A DNA stretch of 62,500 nt from Mesostigma viride (GCA_009746045.1 RPFO01000022.1:1368913-1431412); one strand, 5' to 3'. Shown: positions 41,123-61,014, counted from the stretch's first letter. The notes: a model not told the origin generated them from the letters alone. Program-made: numbers and translations.

Positions 41123-42215
41123 GCTTTGCAAGGTTATATCACTTCTAGGATGTACCAAAAAGTATAGATCCATGAATTTGGAATAAAATTAATTCAACAA
41201 TCGAAAAAAAATTCAATTCAAATTTTTATTGAAACTTTGATATACTGTAAGTTGGTGTACACGTGTGATTTTCTCACTTGAAGTTTGTGCTTTTATGCAC
41301 AACAAACACCCAGGGACCTCCGCTCCGGCGTCTCTGTTACAGCATCTGCTATCATTTCTCTGCAAAAGATCGTACATAATTTGTCTGATGGTCCCATGGT
41401 TTGCTTGGACCAGGTGAGTACGGTCAAATGCCGTCCCCGTGCCAATTTCTTTTTGGCTTATTGCTCCTGGCCCCAAGCACAATTGTAAGTACTTGTACGT
41501 AGTACAAGTCTGAGTTGTTAGTGTCCATGCAGGTTCCAATCACGGATGCCATGCACACACATGTGGTGCAAGCATTAGCACCAAGTAAAGCCGTTCAAGG
41601 TTACATACAGACCGGCGCTTACGCACTGCTGCCCAACAAAGCCAGTTGAGATTGGACGTTTGAAAAGGGAAAATGAGCACCCTATCTAGCAGTATGGATG
41701 TCGCAGGATGTGGTGCAAGCACAGCCACATGCACGGTGGTCTCATGTCAACCTCTTGCACCATCAAACAGCCACCCGCCAGGAAACGTCTGCCCAGGCCT
41801 GATAAAGATAGAAAGATAAGACGAAAATGACAAGGTAAGATAAAGATAAGATAAAAATGCCAGCCCTGGGGCAGGCTTCGCTTTCTATTACCCTTGCTTG
41901 TAAATTCGTGCGCAACGTGCACACAACACAAAGGGCGGGCGCACCGCCGTCACCATGGTAGCAAATCAATGGTAATGCCACGTGGACATGGCATGGGCGA
42001 ACATGGCGCCAGCTTTGCGACGCACCCACAAGCATTCGACATGCTTGCAATCCCCAGTCCCTGGGTGAGGCAGCCACCGTGAGTCCCAACCGATCAAAGC
42101 AGCGCTGCTCACGAGCTCACTGTTCCACCACACACTCCATCGCACGCCGCTGACGCCGGCGGTGTGCCCCCCCCCAGCCCCCAACCTCCCACAGTCACGA
42201 TGTAATCTCTGGTCC
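41123..42215. other. Intergenic, 3' side of the helicase gene
   Basis: AT-richer sequence with only short ORFs. The minus-strand TGTAA at 41605-41601 could be the helicase polyadenylation signal (610 bp past the stop). No gene or repeat family was recognised. Confidence 0.5.
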
Positions 42216-50056
<7,841 letters not shown>

Positions 50057-50757
50057 TTCCTGCCGCCCGCCGTCACGCAGTGCCCTGAGAATTATCCTGT
50101 GCTACACCATGTAAAAATGACTACGCATACATTCCAGGAATGGCAACGACGCCGAGCAGTTGCTCTCTACCGAGCTGCAGCAGCAGCACGTTGACTCCGC
50201 CCCAGAAACTGGGTTTTTTGTGCGGGAAGCTGTCGACAGCTGCGCAGCAAGCGGGCATCAAGGCTGGGCCAAAAGCGAGCGCGCGGCGTTTTTACACTTA
50301 CAGGTGTGAGGCTGCTGTACACGCACACTGGAGTTGCCAACGCAGGTTGTTGTTGTACACAAACGCTCCTTGACCAAGGGCGGCAACAACCGTACGGTCC
50401 AGCTCAGTTCGTAATGACTTGCAGCTTCTCCGCCGCTCGGGAGATCCACATACTCTTGGGGCTCGCCGGGGACTGGAGTTGTTGACCGTAGCGCGAGGCC
50501 TCCCGCGAAACCATACCGCTGCATTGTGTGCATACAGCTAGGCATACAGTGTGCGAACGCCTCTGGAACATTCGGTCGGCGCTTCTTTCCTCGGCCGGAG
50601 GTTTCTAGCCGGTCGCGAAGCAAAACCGGTGCCGCGCTCTGTGGTAATGCAAAATGAAACTGCACCTGGCACACTAGCGAGCACATTGGGAAGGGCTGCA
50701 CATCGTCGCCTTGCATTTTAGTTCCGGGTGAGGGGCTCGCCCTGTTGCGGAGCGAAA
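50057..50757. promoter_or_regulatory. Shared divergent promoter region, helicase / DnaJ
   Basis: The 701 bp between the two start codons must hold both 5' untranslated regions and promoters. A two-unit heat-shock-like element, GGAACATTCG (50565-50574), with a nearby GCTTCTTTCC (50580-50589), would suit a DnaJ gene but is short of the usual three units. No TATA box is evident at a fixed distance. Confidence 0.45.
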
Positions 50758-53700
50758 ATGTTCGGTCGTATGCCCAAGAAGAGCAACAACACACGTTATT
50801 ATGAAATCCTCGGCGTCAATAATAAGGCCACCGCGGATGAGCTGAAGAAAGCATACAGGAAGCTGGCAATTAAGTTTCACCCGGACAAGGGTGGCGATCC
50901 AGAGAAGGTAAATATCGGTGCTAGGTTCAGGATTTTCTGATAAACGAATTCTGAAAACTGATTTGCGATCAACTCATCACTTCAGTATGTGCGGTGGTGC
51001 TATTGAGGCGCGCGTGCCTGCTTGGTGCAACGATGCCAGTGACAACCGAAGGAACCCAAACCTCGAAGACATTTTTTGGGGCGTGACGTCGATGGTTTCT
51101 GTGAATTTATGTGATTTTGTGTGGTGCAGTTCAAGGAGATCAACCAGGCATACGACGTCCTCTCTGATCCCGAAAAACGTCAAATTTATGATGATTATGG
51201 CGAGGATGCCATCAAGGAAGGGATGGGAGGAGGCGGAGGCGGTGGGATGAATCCCATGGATATTTTTGAATCATTCTTCGGAGGCGGACTTGGAGGTTAG
51301 TGTGCCATTCTGTGCCAGGACATGTGCTTTGTGCAGTAAACCAAATCGATTTTTGCAATTGTGTTCTCCACAGTAATAATCATTGGAAATTTGCACGTCG
51401 ATGCTATCGTTGCGTTCTCTGAATTCGAGCTCTCATATCCGTTTTTGTTTCAATTTACGTGGTTCTATTCAGGTGGTGGCGGGAGGGGCCGGGGTCGTGG
51501 GCCCAGGAAGGGAGAGGATGTGGTGTACCCTGTGAAGGTGACCTTGTCCGACCTGTACAATGGCACCTCGAAGAGGTTGTCATTGGAGAAGAACGTCATT
51601 TGCCAGAAGTGCGACGGGTACGTAAGGATGCAACATGCATACGTGCCACATCCTTGGCTCTGATTGCTGTGGGAAATTATGTTTATATTGTAAGCCTGGT
51701 TATAGTTGCCAACATACTTTGTTTCAAGTACGTTGTCACTGCGTTATGTCCCGCTTGATTTATCTATCATATACTTGTATATGCCTGTGTGCTTGCCAGG
51801 GTGAGGGCACAAGGGCGGGGAGGGGCGGTTGGATGGGAATGTTTGTTGGTTCTGGAATGGTTATCATGGCCGGCTGGAGAGTAGGCATCCTCAGGTTGTC
51901 GCCAGGAATGGTGCATCATGGCTTATTTTAGGTGCTGATGCTGGATCGCTGTTTGTTTTCTGGCCCTCTCCTCCTGTGTGTTACAGCAAGGGTTCCAAGT
52001 CCGGGGAGACGGTCAAGTGCGCGGGCTGCAGAGGCAGCGGCATGAAGGTCACGATTCGCCAGCTGGGCCCTGGCATGATCCAGCAGCTGCAGAGCGTCTG
52101 CAACGAGTGCGGCGGGACTGGTGAGTGTGTGCTGCTGCGCTTTGTTTTGTTGCAACTTCGTGAGGAATATGCTTAGTTTGCAACGCCGAACTGCGGCACG
52201 TGTTTAGTGTCGTTCAATAGTCAATCCATTCATTACTAGTTGGTTGCGTCGTTGGCTGCAGCCAGGTGTCATTGGCCAAGTGTGGCGTTGTTGTCAGGAC
52301 AGCCGTGCAGGCTGGCCTGGTCTAAGTGCTCTACAGATCTTCAGTGGGGCACCCAGGGCTCATGTGCTGTCCTTGTCGCCCGCCTGCCTGCGCATTTGCC
52401 TCTTTTCAAACCACTCGTTCTCCATGTGGTCTGGCAGGGGAGTCCATCAGCGAAAAGGACCGCTGCCCCCAGTGCAAGGGCAACAAGGTGTGCCAGGAGA
52501 AGAAGATGCTGGAGGTGCACGTGGAGAAGGGAATGGTGCACGGGCAGAAGATTGTCTTCCAGGGAGAGGCCGACGAAGCGGTAAGTGAGCGCCAGGCTTG
52601 CTTGTGTTCATGGTAGACTGCCCATGCAGATTGTAATCTAGGCATAGTCTAGTGGATCTGTTGTAGTAGGCATGCTCGATATGTGTTAGGTGATAACCTA
52701 CTAGGCATACAAATGCCTGATCAGGTTTAAGCAAAAAAGGCGTTGGGGTTGAGCACATCGTTTGTTGTGAGAGGCCGCTTGCTGTATTATGAACTAGGGA
52801 ACTGCGGATGGGAATATAGTGAGTGGATGTTCCTGGCCCATGTGTTGTAATTATTGTTGCTGGTGCACAAGCTGACTATTTTGAGCAAATTTAGGGCGCT
52901 TGCTTGTATTGCCGTGTTTGTGTCTCTTTGGCCCTCGTCATAAAGCACTAATGTCAAATGCATTGTCACCATGATCTCTTATTTACTCATGCACCTTTGC
53001 AGCTTTAGCGGCTTGGCTGCTTGCCATAAAGACATTATAAGTATGTTCCCTGCATTATGCTGAATGGTGTTCCTGCTTTGTGGTGTGCGTGTTTTTCCCA
53101 CCTCCCTTAACTTGCCCCCCCCGCCCCCCTCCTTGTGTGGCTGCAGCCGGACACGGTGCCAGGCGACATTGTGTTCCTGATCCAGATGAAGGACACGGGC
53201 GGCCCCTGGAAGAGGAAAGACGACGACCTGTTCATGGAGCAAAACCTGACGCTGGTCGAGGCGCTGTGCGGCTTCAAGTTTCCCATCCGCCACCTGGACG
53301 ACCGGCTATTGGTGGTGCAGAGTCAGCCTGGGGAGATCATCCGGCCAGGTGTGTGGGGCCACCGCTGCTGTGCGGTTCTTGTTTTCGTTCTTGTTTTCCC
53401 AGGCACAGTGACTCTATTGCCCGTGAGTCATATGTGTGGTATGCCTGCCTTGTGCGCGCGCTGGGTGAAGTGTAGGATGTGTGGGAGGCTGTCGGTCTGG
53501 ATGATGTGATGGTGCCTGAGAGCGCACTCGCTGGGTGTGCGGCAGGTTTGGGATTTGGGTCTTGTGGGCGTGTACCGCTGGGAAGGCTGCTATCCTAGGC
53601 ATTTGGCTTGTCAGCGAATCGAGAACCTAGCGCCAAGAAGACAACCAGCGCAGGCCTGGCACGGCGGTACTCCGTACCATAGATGAGAAGATACTGTCGG

Positions 53701-54617
53701 CGTGTGCGGTGTCAACGGAGGGCGTAGTGGCTGACTAGTTTGTTTTTCTGCCCACTCGTCGTTGTTCCCTTTAATCTTTGTATGACAGGCTGCGTCAAGG
53801 CGATCGAGCACGAGGGCATGCCGCATTATGGGCGGCCGTTTGACAAGGGAACCCTCTATATCAGCTTCAACATCGTCTTCCCCCCATCGGGCTCGCTCGA
53901 TGCCAACACAGTCACGGTACGTGTGATGGCAGAATAGCTCTAAGATCTCGTTGAAATCCTAGTAGGTAGTAGCAGGACAGGGTGTGGCAGAATGGGTTGC
54001 CTGTTAGAAGGGCAGGGGGTGTATGGAATCATGTACGGGTGTCTAGTGGTGGTAGTCTGTATACATTTTGACATTTACCTTGTGCATACAGGAACTCCTT
54101 AACTGCATTCATGGGTCAGAGTTGTTGTTATGTTGAGAATGCTGGCTCGTCTACCGAGCACCAATCTGTTCTCCCTGCAGTGGACGGATGGGGTGAGGTG
54201 GGGGATATGTTTGCATACTCCCAACATTTAGCTGATCCTTGATATTGGTATTTGATAGGAGTGGCGTATGTACACGGTAAGCTGTTTGTTTGTTTGTGAG
54301 CCCGCAATCAAACCCAAGGATTGACCTATCCTTGGGTTTGCATGTAACTTAATGGGGGGCGTATGCCACAGTAACGGCTGCTCACTAACACCGACGGTTA
54401 CACCAAATATGTTATGCCAACAAACCGATTGCAGGCGCTGGAGAAGTTGTTGCCGGGCCGGCCGCACTACGACCTGATGGAGACCGACGAGTACGAGGAG
54501 TGCTTCCTGCGCGAGGTGGACATGGAGGCCGAGATGCGGCGCAAGGCCGAGCAGCGCCGCGACGAGGACGACGAGGAGTCGGCCGGCGGCCACCGGGTGC
54601 AGTGTGCGCAGCAGTAA
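50758..54617 (+). CDS. Type I DnaJ/Hsp40 co-chaperone (DNAJA, ATJ2/ATJ3-like)
   Basis: Stimulates the ATPase of cytosolic Hsp70 and delivers unfolded clients. Eight exons, all GT-AG and phase-consistent: 50758-50907, 51130-51295, 51473-51617, 51987-52120, 52438-52580, 53147-53348, 53789-53916, 54435-54617 (416 residues, close to the plant length of about 420). J domain starts at TRYYEILGV with HPD at 41-43; a Gly-rich linker with [10 protein letters not shown] follows. Four zinc-binding repeats follow: [32 protein letters not shown]. The C-terminal client-binding domain includes GDIVFLIQ and [10 protein letters not shown]. The C-terminus CAQQ is a farnesylation box, as in plant J2/J3, and implies partial membrane anchoring. 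The first ATG is used; a second Met at residue 5 is possible. Confidence 0.96.
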
Positions 54618-55016
54618 ACCACGTGTGGGGAGGGATGCCCAACCTCGTGAGGAGGCGCGCTGGGGGTGGCCACGGCGGCTAGGCTGCAGGTTAGGGGTTG
54701 AACTCCAGTTTTAGTTCCAGAGTTCTGTAGCGCCACGTTGGGAACCCAAGGGGGTGCTGTTGGAATGGGGATGGCTTGGAAGCCTTCCAGGGCTTTGGAA
54801 CCAGTTCTGCCTGGGCAGGGAATGGCTGTTGGTGCCTTTGTGGGGCTAGGCAGCAGTGGGGCTGCCCGAGTTTTTGCTGGGCAGACAGGCCGCTAGTCCA
54901 CTTTCTTTGGGTGGCTGACTGCGCTCTTCCTCAAATGTGCCTGTGTTCTCATGAGAGTCTCACGGACGGGGTGCCCCGATGGAGGTGGTTGCAGATGGTG
55001 CTAGCCAGTGCTGCTT

Positions 55017-55021
55017 TGTAA
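55017..55021 (+). terminator. Possible TGTAA polyadenylation signal of the DnaJ gene
   Basis: TGTAA is the usual polyadenylation signal in chlorophyte algae. This one lies 400 bp after the DnaJ stop, on the correct strand. Confidence 0.35.
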
Positions 55022-55587
55022 TCCCTGTGGTTGACCGCATTGCATGGAGGGGCATGCCTGCAGGCACTGCGAACACTGCAAGGTGCGGGACGTAAATCAA
55101 CCTGTAACCCTGGCAACCCTCCCCTGGCAATCCTCCTCAGCGTATTCTGCGCTGGCATGTTTCTAGCATGTGGCGATGCATGGCAGGATTGCCTTTGCAA
55201 CATAGAAACCATGCAAGAGCTTGAGCAATCAAAGTGGCAGGAATGGTGTTGTGAGTAAAAGGAGGGTGAAACAGCCCATCCACAGCATAGGTGGCAGTGG
55301 CAAGTGAAGGATAGGAGTTGCGCTAGTAGAAAGTACTTTGTATTTAATTATTTTTCCTGAATAATGGTGAAGGTAGCTGTAGTGGGCCCCGACTGATGCC
55401 ACTTGAGGTGCTGCTTGTGTTGGAGGCGGCAAGCACGCATGGCGCTTGAGCAAGGAACTATGTCAACTGCCTCTTGGCTGTTTTTCCGTGGAAACATGTA
55501 TTTCTGAAGTAAAGAAATTGGTTCAACAAAATTTATCACACGTGGGCCAACCAGGCTTCCAAATATCCAGCGCTTGATATGTATTAA

Positions 55588-55800
55588 CGGTCCGTGTTTT
55601 TTTCACAACGCGATGTATCGCGTTGTAGGGTTCAAGAACGCGATGTATCGCGTTGTAATCTGACACGTGGCAGACACAGTAGGCACGAGATTTTCGGTCT
55701 GAGACTCGGTGGACAGACTCCTTACATCCCGTAGAACTCAAGAAAAATTCCTGGTATCTTTTGGATTTTTTGTTGTGACAGCTGCAAACAAATATTAAAT
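55588..55800. repeat. Dispersed repeat with paired 22-bp palindromes (copy B)
   Basis: Counterpart of 36862-37075: CCGTGTTTTTTTC, then two ACAACGCGATGTATCGCGTTGT-type palindromes (55606-55627 and about 55634-55655; the second starts with G), TCTGACACGTGGCA, and GACAGCTGCAAACAAATAT at the right end. Confidence 0.8.
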
Positions 55801-56460
55801 TAAATTAAATTATAATATGACTCCGTTGGGAGATCATGTAGCACACATTCCTTGCTGGATGGATGGAACCGAACTAAGCTAACTCTAAGCTATCTAGTAT
55901 AAAAATTAAATTAAATTAAATTATAACATGACTCCGTGGGGAGATCATGTAGCACATATTCCATGATGGATGGGGTGGGGGAAGCCGCGTAATCGAACTA
56001 TCCTAACTCTAAGCTAGCTAGTCTAGAAAATCCTCACTACACTACTCATCAAAACGCCTCCTCCGCTTGGGGGGAGGGGGCTTGCCCACAGGGTCGGGCG
56101 TGTGCGCCTTGACAATCTTCTTCCACCGCGTCTTGTCCTGCATGGCAGTCCAAAGACGGGAGAGCTAGAGAGTGGATGCGGTACTCAAACTGGGCTGGGA
56201 CCACTAGGTCGTCCAGCAACATCTGGGTGTAGTTCGTGACAGGTTTCCCTACCCTTTTGGGAATGCCCTTGGGGCCAGGCCAGGTCAGAATGTGTCGCCC
56301 TGGCTGGCCAAGCCGCTGGGGGCCGGCCAGACCAAGGGCGGTGTCGACCTGGCTGGTGCGAGCAAGGTGTCCTACAAATGCTATCCTACGCTGCCTAATC
56401 TCGTCCGAAATACGAGGCATGCCATGATACAAAGACTCTGATGACGGACGCTCGGAAAAA
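55796..56460 (-). mobile_element. LINE copies, minus, nested; includes end of the reverse transcriptase ORF
   Basis: Two tails (TTAAA-type at about 55794-55812 and 55904-55922) each precede ACTCCGT(T/G)GGGAGATCATG, marking two minus-oriented 3' ends in tandem. The second copy extends into a frame (56432-56049) reading ISDEIRQRRIAFVGHLART. This is the RRI-x-F-x-GHL-x-R signature found downstream of the reverse transcriptase in LINE second ORFs. The frame continues to PSPQAEEAF and a stop. Confidence 0.75.
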
Positions 56461-56720
56461 CCTACGTATCTAGTATAGAAAAAACCTAACTACTCTAGCT
56501 ACTCAGCAAAGCGCCCCTTCCGCTTGGGGGGAGGGGGCTTGCCCACAGGGGCTGGCGTGTGAGCCTGGACAATCTTCTGCCACCTCTTCTTGTTCTGCAT
56601 AGCCGAGTCCAAGCAAGAGAGCTCTAGGGAGTTTATGCGGTGTTCAAACTGAGCTGGGACGGCATTAGGTCGGCCAGCAACATCTGGGTGTAGTACATGG
56701 CAGGTTTACCCAGCTTTGGC
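56461..56720 (-). mobile_element. LINE 3' fragment, minus
   Basis: This repeats the sequence of 56025-56240 and 39420-39660 (GGGGGGAGGGGGCTTG, GTGTGAGCCTGGACAATCTT), so it is a further 5'-truncated copy. Bases 56721-56997 show no recognised feature. Confidence 0.6.
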
Positions 56721-56997
56721 TGGCTTACGTGTAACGCGCAGCCACGAGCCACGAGGTAGCCATGGACGGCGGAGCTCATAACTTTCACGTTTGGGCACCA
56801 AATTCGGCCGCGAATATCACTATCGCTTCGTCTTTCTAAGACGCACACGCTGATATATTTTTCCAACACTAAAACGCAATATTATGACGAGCAAACGCAC
56901 AACTACGCAACGCAGCCTGGCGGCTGCGATGAGCCAAGAAAATTCGCCTGCAGCTTCGGCTGTAATTCTGCCGGCCTGCCAGGCAGCGAGCCCATTA

Positions 56998-57186
56998 ATG
57001 AATTAATTAATTAAATACGTGCTCCCGTTGGGGAGTCACGGAGCACCGAAGTGCTTGTAATCCCTGTGTGTGCACTACAGGAGAAAGGGCAGAGACCCCC
57101 AGTCTCCTTCATGCCAAAGGCATGACACAGCTGCATTGGGGCGCGCTAGCTAAAAGGACAGGCTAACGATCCGGCAAACTGTGGGT
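56998..57186 (-). mobile_element. LINE 3' end, minus, TTAA tail
   Basis: TTAA tail (56996-57015) adjoins CGTGCTCCCGTTGGGGAGTC (57018-57037), a stem-loop with GGAGCAC. It matches 36650-36800 and 60712-60830. Confidence 0.7.
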
Positions 57187-58480
57187 GCAATAAGACCCAT
57201 GTAAGCGCCGCCCTGAACGCGCCTGACGGCCCACTCAACACTCTCTCGGCCAAGGTCAACAACATTGAAGCCAGAGTCGCCCTTAAGCTCCAGCCTTGAA
57301 GTTTACTGCTACGCAAGAGCACATTGCCACCAAAGTTTCCGAGGCCACAGCTACTGTGACCACCCGCCTTAACCAGGTGGAAGGCCGAGTCGGCCAAGGC
57401 ATGCACCGTGAAACTTGAGGCAGTTGCTGCCAAGGTAGACGCCCTGGCCACGCAGGTCCCCGTGATCGCCGAGCGAACGGCCACCATCGCCGCCCAACCT
57501 GCTGGTATAGGGCTAGCGATGACCCCTCGACTCGCGCCTCCTGGGCGGACCTGCTCAAGAGCCAGGCATCCTCTACCACGACCGCCATCACCACCAAGCT
57601 CCAGGAGCTGGAAGACACGCGCCGCGAGGCCGCTGACCGTGACCGTCGCCGCTGCCGGGTCATCCTCAGGCGCTTCGACATGCCGCCGGAGGAGACCCCC
57701 GACTCTCTTCTCGACGAGCTGAAGAAACAGCTCTTCAATGGCGTGCATGCAGCTGCCAGGTGCGATACTGCAGGGCGCCTACCGCCTGCCCCATCCACGG
57801 GCCAAGGCTGGGCCCCCTCCAGTGGTCCTCACCTTCAGCGACATCACAGCCCGAGTTCGGTTCCTCTCTCGCCGTGCAAGAAGCTGGTCCTCCTGGTCGC
57901 TTGACGACGACCTGACGCCAGCCCAGCAGCAGCAACGCCGCGATCAGTGGCCCGACTACATCCGCCACAAGACCAACCCCGAGAAGCCCCAAGTGTACTG
58001 GCGGGGCGGGGACCTCTATGCATGTCAACAAGAAACTGTGGAAGCCCCCCCGGGCTTCCCCGGGATAGAGCACTCCAGCTAGTTGTCTAGATGGGGGCAA
58101 TCGATGATGGGATAGCTTATAGGCATTACAGCACTTGAAACGATATTAGCGCACCGCGTTATAGTACCTTCAATTAGCTCTGGCACCTTGTGGCCATCAG
58201 CTTGCGCCTTAATTAGCCGACGTCTTGAGCCCACCTCACATTTGTAGCATAAGCTATGCGTCAGCCTACCTATGGTATTGCACTGGTTGTATTGCACCCA
58301 CAGTGTTGCGCCCCGGCACCATGCCGTGGAGAGAGCGCTCTGTGGCCTGCCCACCTGCGGCAGTGAGAGAAGCTAGGGTGCCCTCCCTCCTTCTCGCTGT
58401 GTATATAGGGTTGAAGGTTCCTTTACTCTGTATTGGCACCCACGTGACGCAGTCACGTGCTTATTAATTAATTAATTAGG
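57187..58480 (+). mobile_element. ORF1-only (half-LINE-like) element, most complete copy
   Basis: An L1-like ORF1 can be followed with frameshifts from about 57187 to 58082. A coiled-coil region (LEAVAAKVDALATQV) is followed by a helical linker (TKLQELEDTRREAADRD). An RRM-like part (RCRVILRRFDMPPEETPDSL) precedes the C-terminal domain (WSLDDDLTPAQQQQRRDQW, then KPQVYWRGGDLY). The stop at 58081 is followed directly by about 380 bp of 3' region and a TTAA tail (58463-58479), with no endonuclease or reverse transcriptase. Confidence 0.75.
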
Positions 58481-58489
58481 CGTGGCATA

Positions 58490-59045
58490 ACAAGTATTGA
58501 ATTGAATTGAATTGAATTGTAACATAACTCCGTCGGGAGAATATGTAGCACATATCCCTGAGAAGTATAACAAGTATAGCGTGGGCAAGTAATCTGAACA
58601 TAGCCAGGGCGTAGCGCATGGCTGTACGTACACTAGGACTAGGCTAAGGCTATGGCTGGTTGTGTACCGTGCGTTGGCGGCACGTGACTAGGTATGTTGG
58701 CACAGCTAGGCAAACATTCTAGGCATGGCTGCCTTAGCGGCAGTGACTCCAATGGTTACAAGCTAGGGCTATTGCTATTCTAGCCCGCTGGGGGCGTCCA
58801 CATCTTGTGGTTGATCATCAGGTCCCCGCCCCTCCAGTACACCTTGGGCTTCTGGGGGTCCTGCTTATGGCGGAGGTATTCCGGCCACAGGTCGCGTCGC
58901 TGCTGTTGCTGAGCAGGGGTCAGGTCGTCATCCAGCGTCCAGGTGAGGTCGTGCAACCTCTTGCGACGAGAGAGGGACCGCTGCTTATCCTCAGGGGAGG
59001 GGAAGGTGAGCAGGACTGGTGGGGGAGCCGCCTTGTCCCGTGAGT
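58490..59045 (-). mobile_element. ORF1-only element, minus, (CAATT)n tail
   Basis: Reading leftward, the ORF1 C-terminal domain (59040-58784: LTWTLDDDLTPAQQQQRRDL, then PKVYWRGGDLMINHKMW, stop) is followed by the 3' region, CTCCCGACGGAG (about 58527-58538) and a tail of ATTCA/CAATT units (58496-58519). It is a diverged relative of the 57187-58480 copy. Confidence 0.75.
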
Positions 59046-59729
59046 GGGGAAGGCGGTGGCACCCACGCAGTTCCGGCTACCTCACCTACCAGGCCCATGA
59101 GGGTAAGAAGCTGGTTCTTGAGCTCGTCAGCAAGAGAGCGGTTGACGTCTCACCTGCGAGCCCATGCATGCACTACTCAAGAATTAGTAGTGCACTCGGC
59201 TCCTGCGGCCACACCTCGCCCTCGGCATCTTAAACGCAGTCGCCCAGCAGAACCACGCCCATCTGAACCGCGCTTCCGGCCCCAACCTTTCAAGGTCGAC
59301 GATTACGACTGGACCGCCATGGACCCAAGAGATGCCATGCATTTCATCTTCTTTGGGTATTATTACGCCTCGCTTTACGACCTGGGCCTCCATCTCTTCC
59401 ACATCAATCGCCTCATCCACCCCAACGGCACCCGAATGCGCCCTGGGCAACTTTATGTTTGGGTGCGCCCGCCCCCAAATCCAGCACATCGATCATCCTC
59501 TGCTCCCTCCTCCGGCGCACCGACGCCGAGATCTGGGCTCCATCCATCTCCGCCGGCCCCCACACTCCGTTCCATCCTTACGGAAACCTTCCAGCAGCAT
59601 GTGACCCCCCTTTCTGCTGATGTGGCAGCAATGGGAGACACGCTGGCTGCTGAGCTCCCTCACCTTTTCACCACCTTGGCCTCCACCTCCACCATATACA
59701 CACAGCGAGATGGAGGGAGGGCGCCCTAG
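59046..59729 (+). CDS. Repeat-associated ORF, function unknown
   Basis: The frame is open to the stop at 59727-59729. The most structured part is DWTAMDPRDAMHFIFFGYYY followed by LYDLGLHLFHINRLIHPNG and a Pro/Ser-rich stretch. The C-terminus, LSADVAAMGDTLAAELPHLF, could start a coiled coil. It lies between retroelement copies and may be the N-terminal part of an ORF1, but I do not recognise it. The true start is unclear. Confidence 0.35.
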   Translation, partial: GEGGGTHAVPATSPTRPMRVRSWFLSSSARERLTSHLRAHACTTQELVVHSAPAATPRPRHLKRSRPAEPRPSEPRFRPQPFKVDDYDWTAMDPRDAMHFIFFGYYYASLYDLGLHLFHINRLIHPNGTRMRPGQLYVWVRPPPNPAHRSSSAPSSGAPTPRSGLHPSPPAPTLRSILTETFQQHVTPLSADVAAMGDTLAAELPHLFTTLASTSTIYTQRDGGRAP

Positions 59730-60095
59730 CTTCTCTCACTAGCTGCCGCAAGTGCCGGGGCAGGCCACAGAGCGCTCTCTCCACAGCATGGCGGCATGCC
59801 GGGCTGGCAATTAACACTGTGGGTGCAATACAACCAGTGCCGAATACCATAGGTAGGCTGACACATATGTAGCTTATGCTACAAAGGTGAAGTGGGCTCA
59901 AGACGTCGGCTAAGGCGCAAGCTGATGGCCACAAGGTGCCAGAGCTAATTGAAGGTACTATAACGCTGTGCGCTAATATCATTTCAAGTGCTAGTAATGC
60001 CTAAGCTATCCCATAATCGATTGCCCCCATCTAGAGAACTAGCTTGAGTGCTCTATCCCGGGGGAGCCCGGGGGGACTTCCACAGTTTCTAGCAA
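59725..60095 (-). mobile_element. ORF1-only element 3' fragment, minus
   Basis: This is the reverse complement of 58030-58390 and 61380-61700. It contains the end of ORF1 (GAAACTGTGGAAGTCCCCCC on the minus strand), its stop, and the 3' region with CATAAGCTACA and GTTGTATTGCACCCACAGTG. The tail is missing. Confidence 0.75.
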
Positions 60096-60239
60096 CACCA
60101 TGTTTTCTGGCATACGCTGGCTTTTGGTTCCCGCCGCACATTTGAAAGTGCTGGACATCCTCCGGATTTTCGCCTTTGCACCGTGTGCAGTTCTTGGACG
60201 TTTGGAATCGATCATGGTGCCCATGGCTAACGTAATGAT

Positions 60240-60692
60240 CGGCTGACTAGCTAGACCTTTTCAGTGGTTTAAATTCCATTTGCGGGTATTTCCTCGTAAA
60301 TGGTGGGAGAGCGATCGCAGAAATGGTGCTCACCACTAGACACTCCCGGCCAGTTAGGCTCGAAACACACGCCCTGATCAAGCAAGCTGTTTCCGGCCCC
60401 ACCGTCTAGGTCATCTATATAGTCGCTCTACACGTAAGCCAGCCATAATTTCAATGCACAAGGCTACACATTTCCATCACCATTCATATTCATCATCCTG
60501 AACGACTCGAACACGCAGACAAGATAACGGCAGGCTCGAGCTACCATGGTCCAGATTCTCCCAATTTCTGGCCTGCGCTGGTTGTCTCCTTGATAATTTC
60601 AATGCACAAGGCTACACAGGCCATCTCCATTCATGTTCATCATCCTGAACGACTCGAAAACGCAGACAAGATAACGGCAGGCTCGAGCTATA
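60240..60692. repeat. Dispersed repeat, second copy plus partial tandem duplicate
   Basis: 60240-60594 is the reverse complement of 25436-25830 without the LINE insertion. 60595-60692 repeats its middle part (CAATGCACAAGGCTACACA to GGCAGGCTCGAGCTA). A further fragment lies at 60835-60898. Confidence 0.8.
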
Positions 60693-60834
60693 CCATTAAT
60701 TAATTAATTAATTGAACACGTGCTCCCGTTGGGGATTCACAGAGCACCGAAATGCTTTTAATCCCTGTGTGTGCACAACAGGAGAAAGGGCAGAGACCCC
60801 CATTCTCCTTCATGCCAAAGGCATGCCGCAGTTG
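60693..60834 (-). mobile_element. LINE 3' end, minus, TTAA tail
   Basis: TTAA tail (60695-60713), CGTGCTCCCGTTGGGGATTC (60719-60738) and the CAGAGACCCCC / GGCATG region match 56998-57130. Confidence 0.7.
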
Positions 60835-61014
60835 CTCGAGCTACCATGGTCAGGATTCTCCCGATTTCTGGCCTGTGCTGGTTGTCTCCTTGATATTGTG
60901 TCATCCAGTCACAATGTTTGATGCATGTTTGGTGCTGTATAACTTATGTGCACAACACCTATTTTCAACGTTTTGACCCTCCTAGCTCATTATGGCCCCG
61001 TTTACATATGGGGC

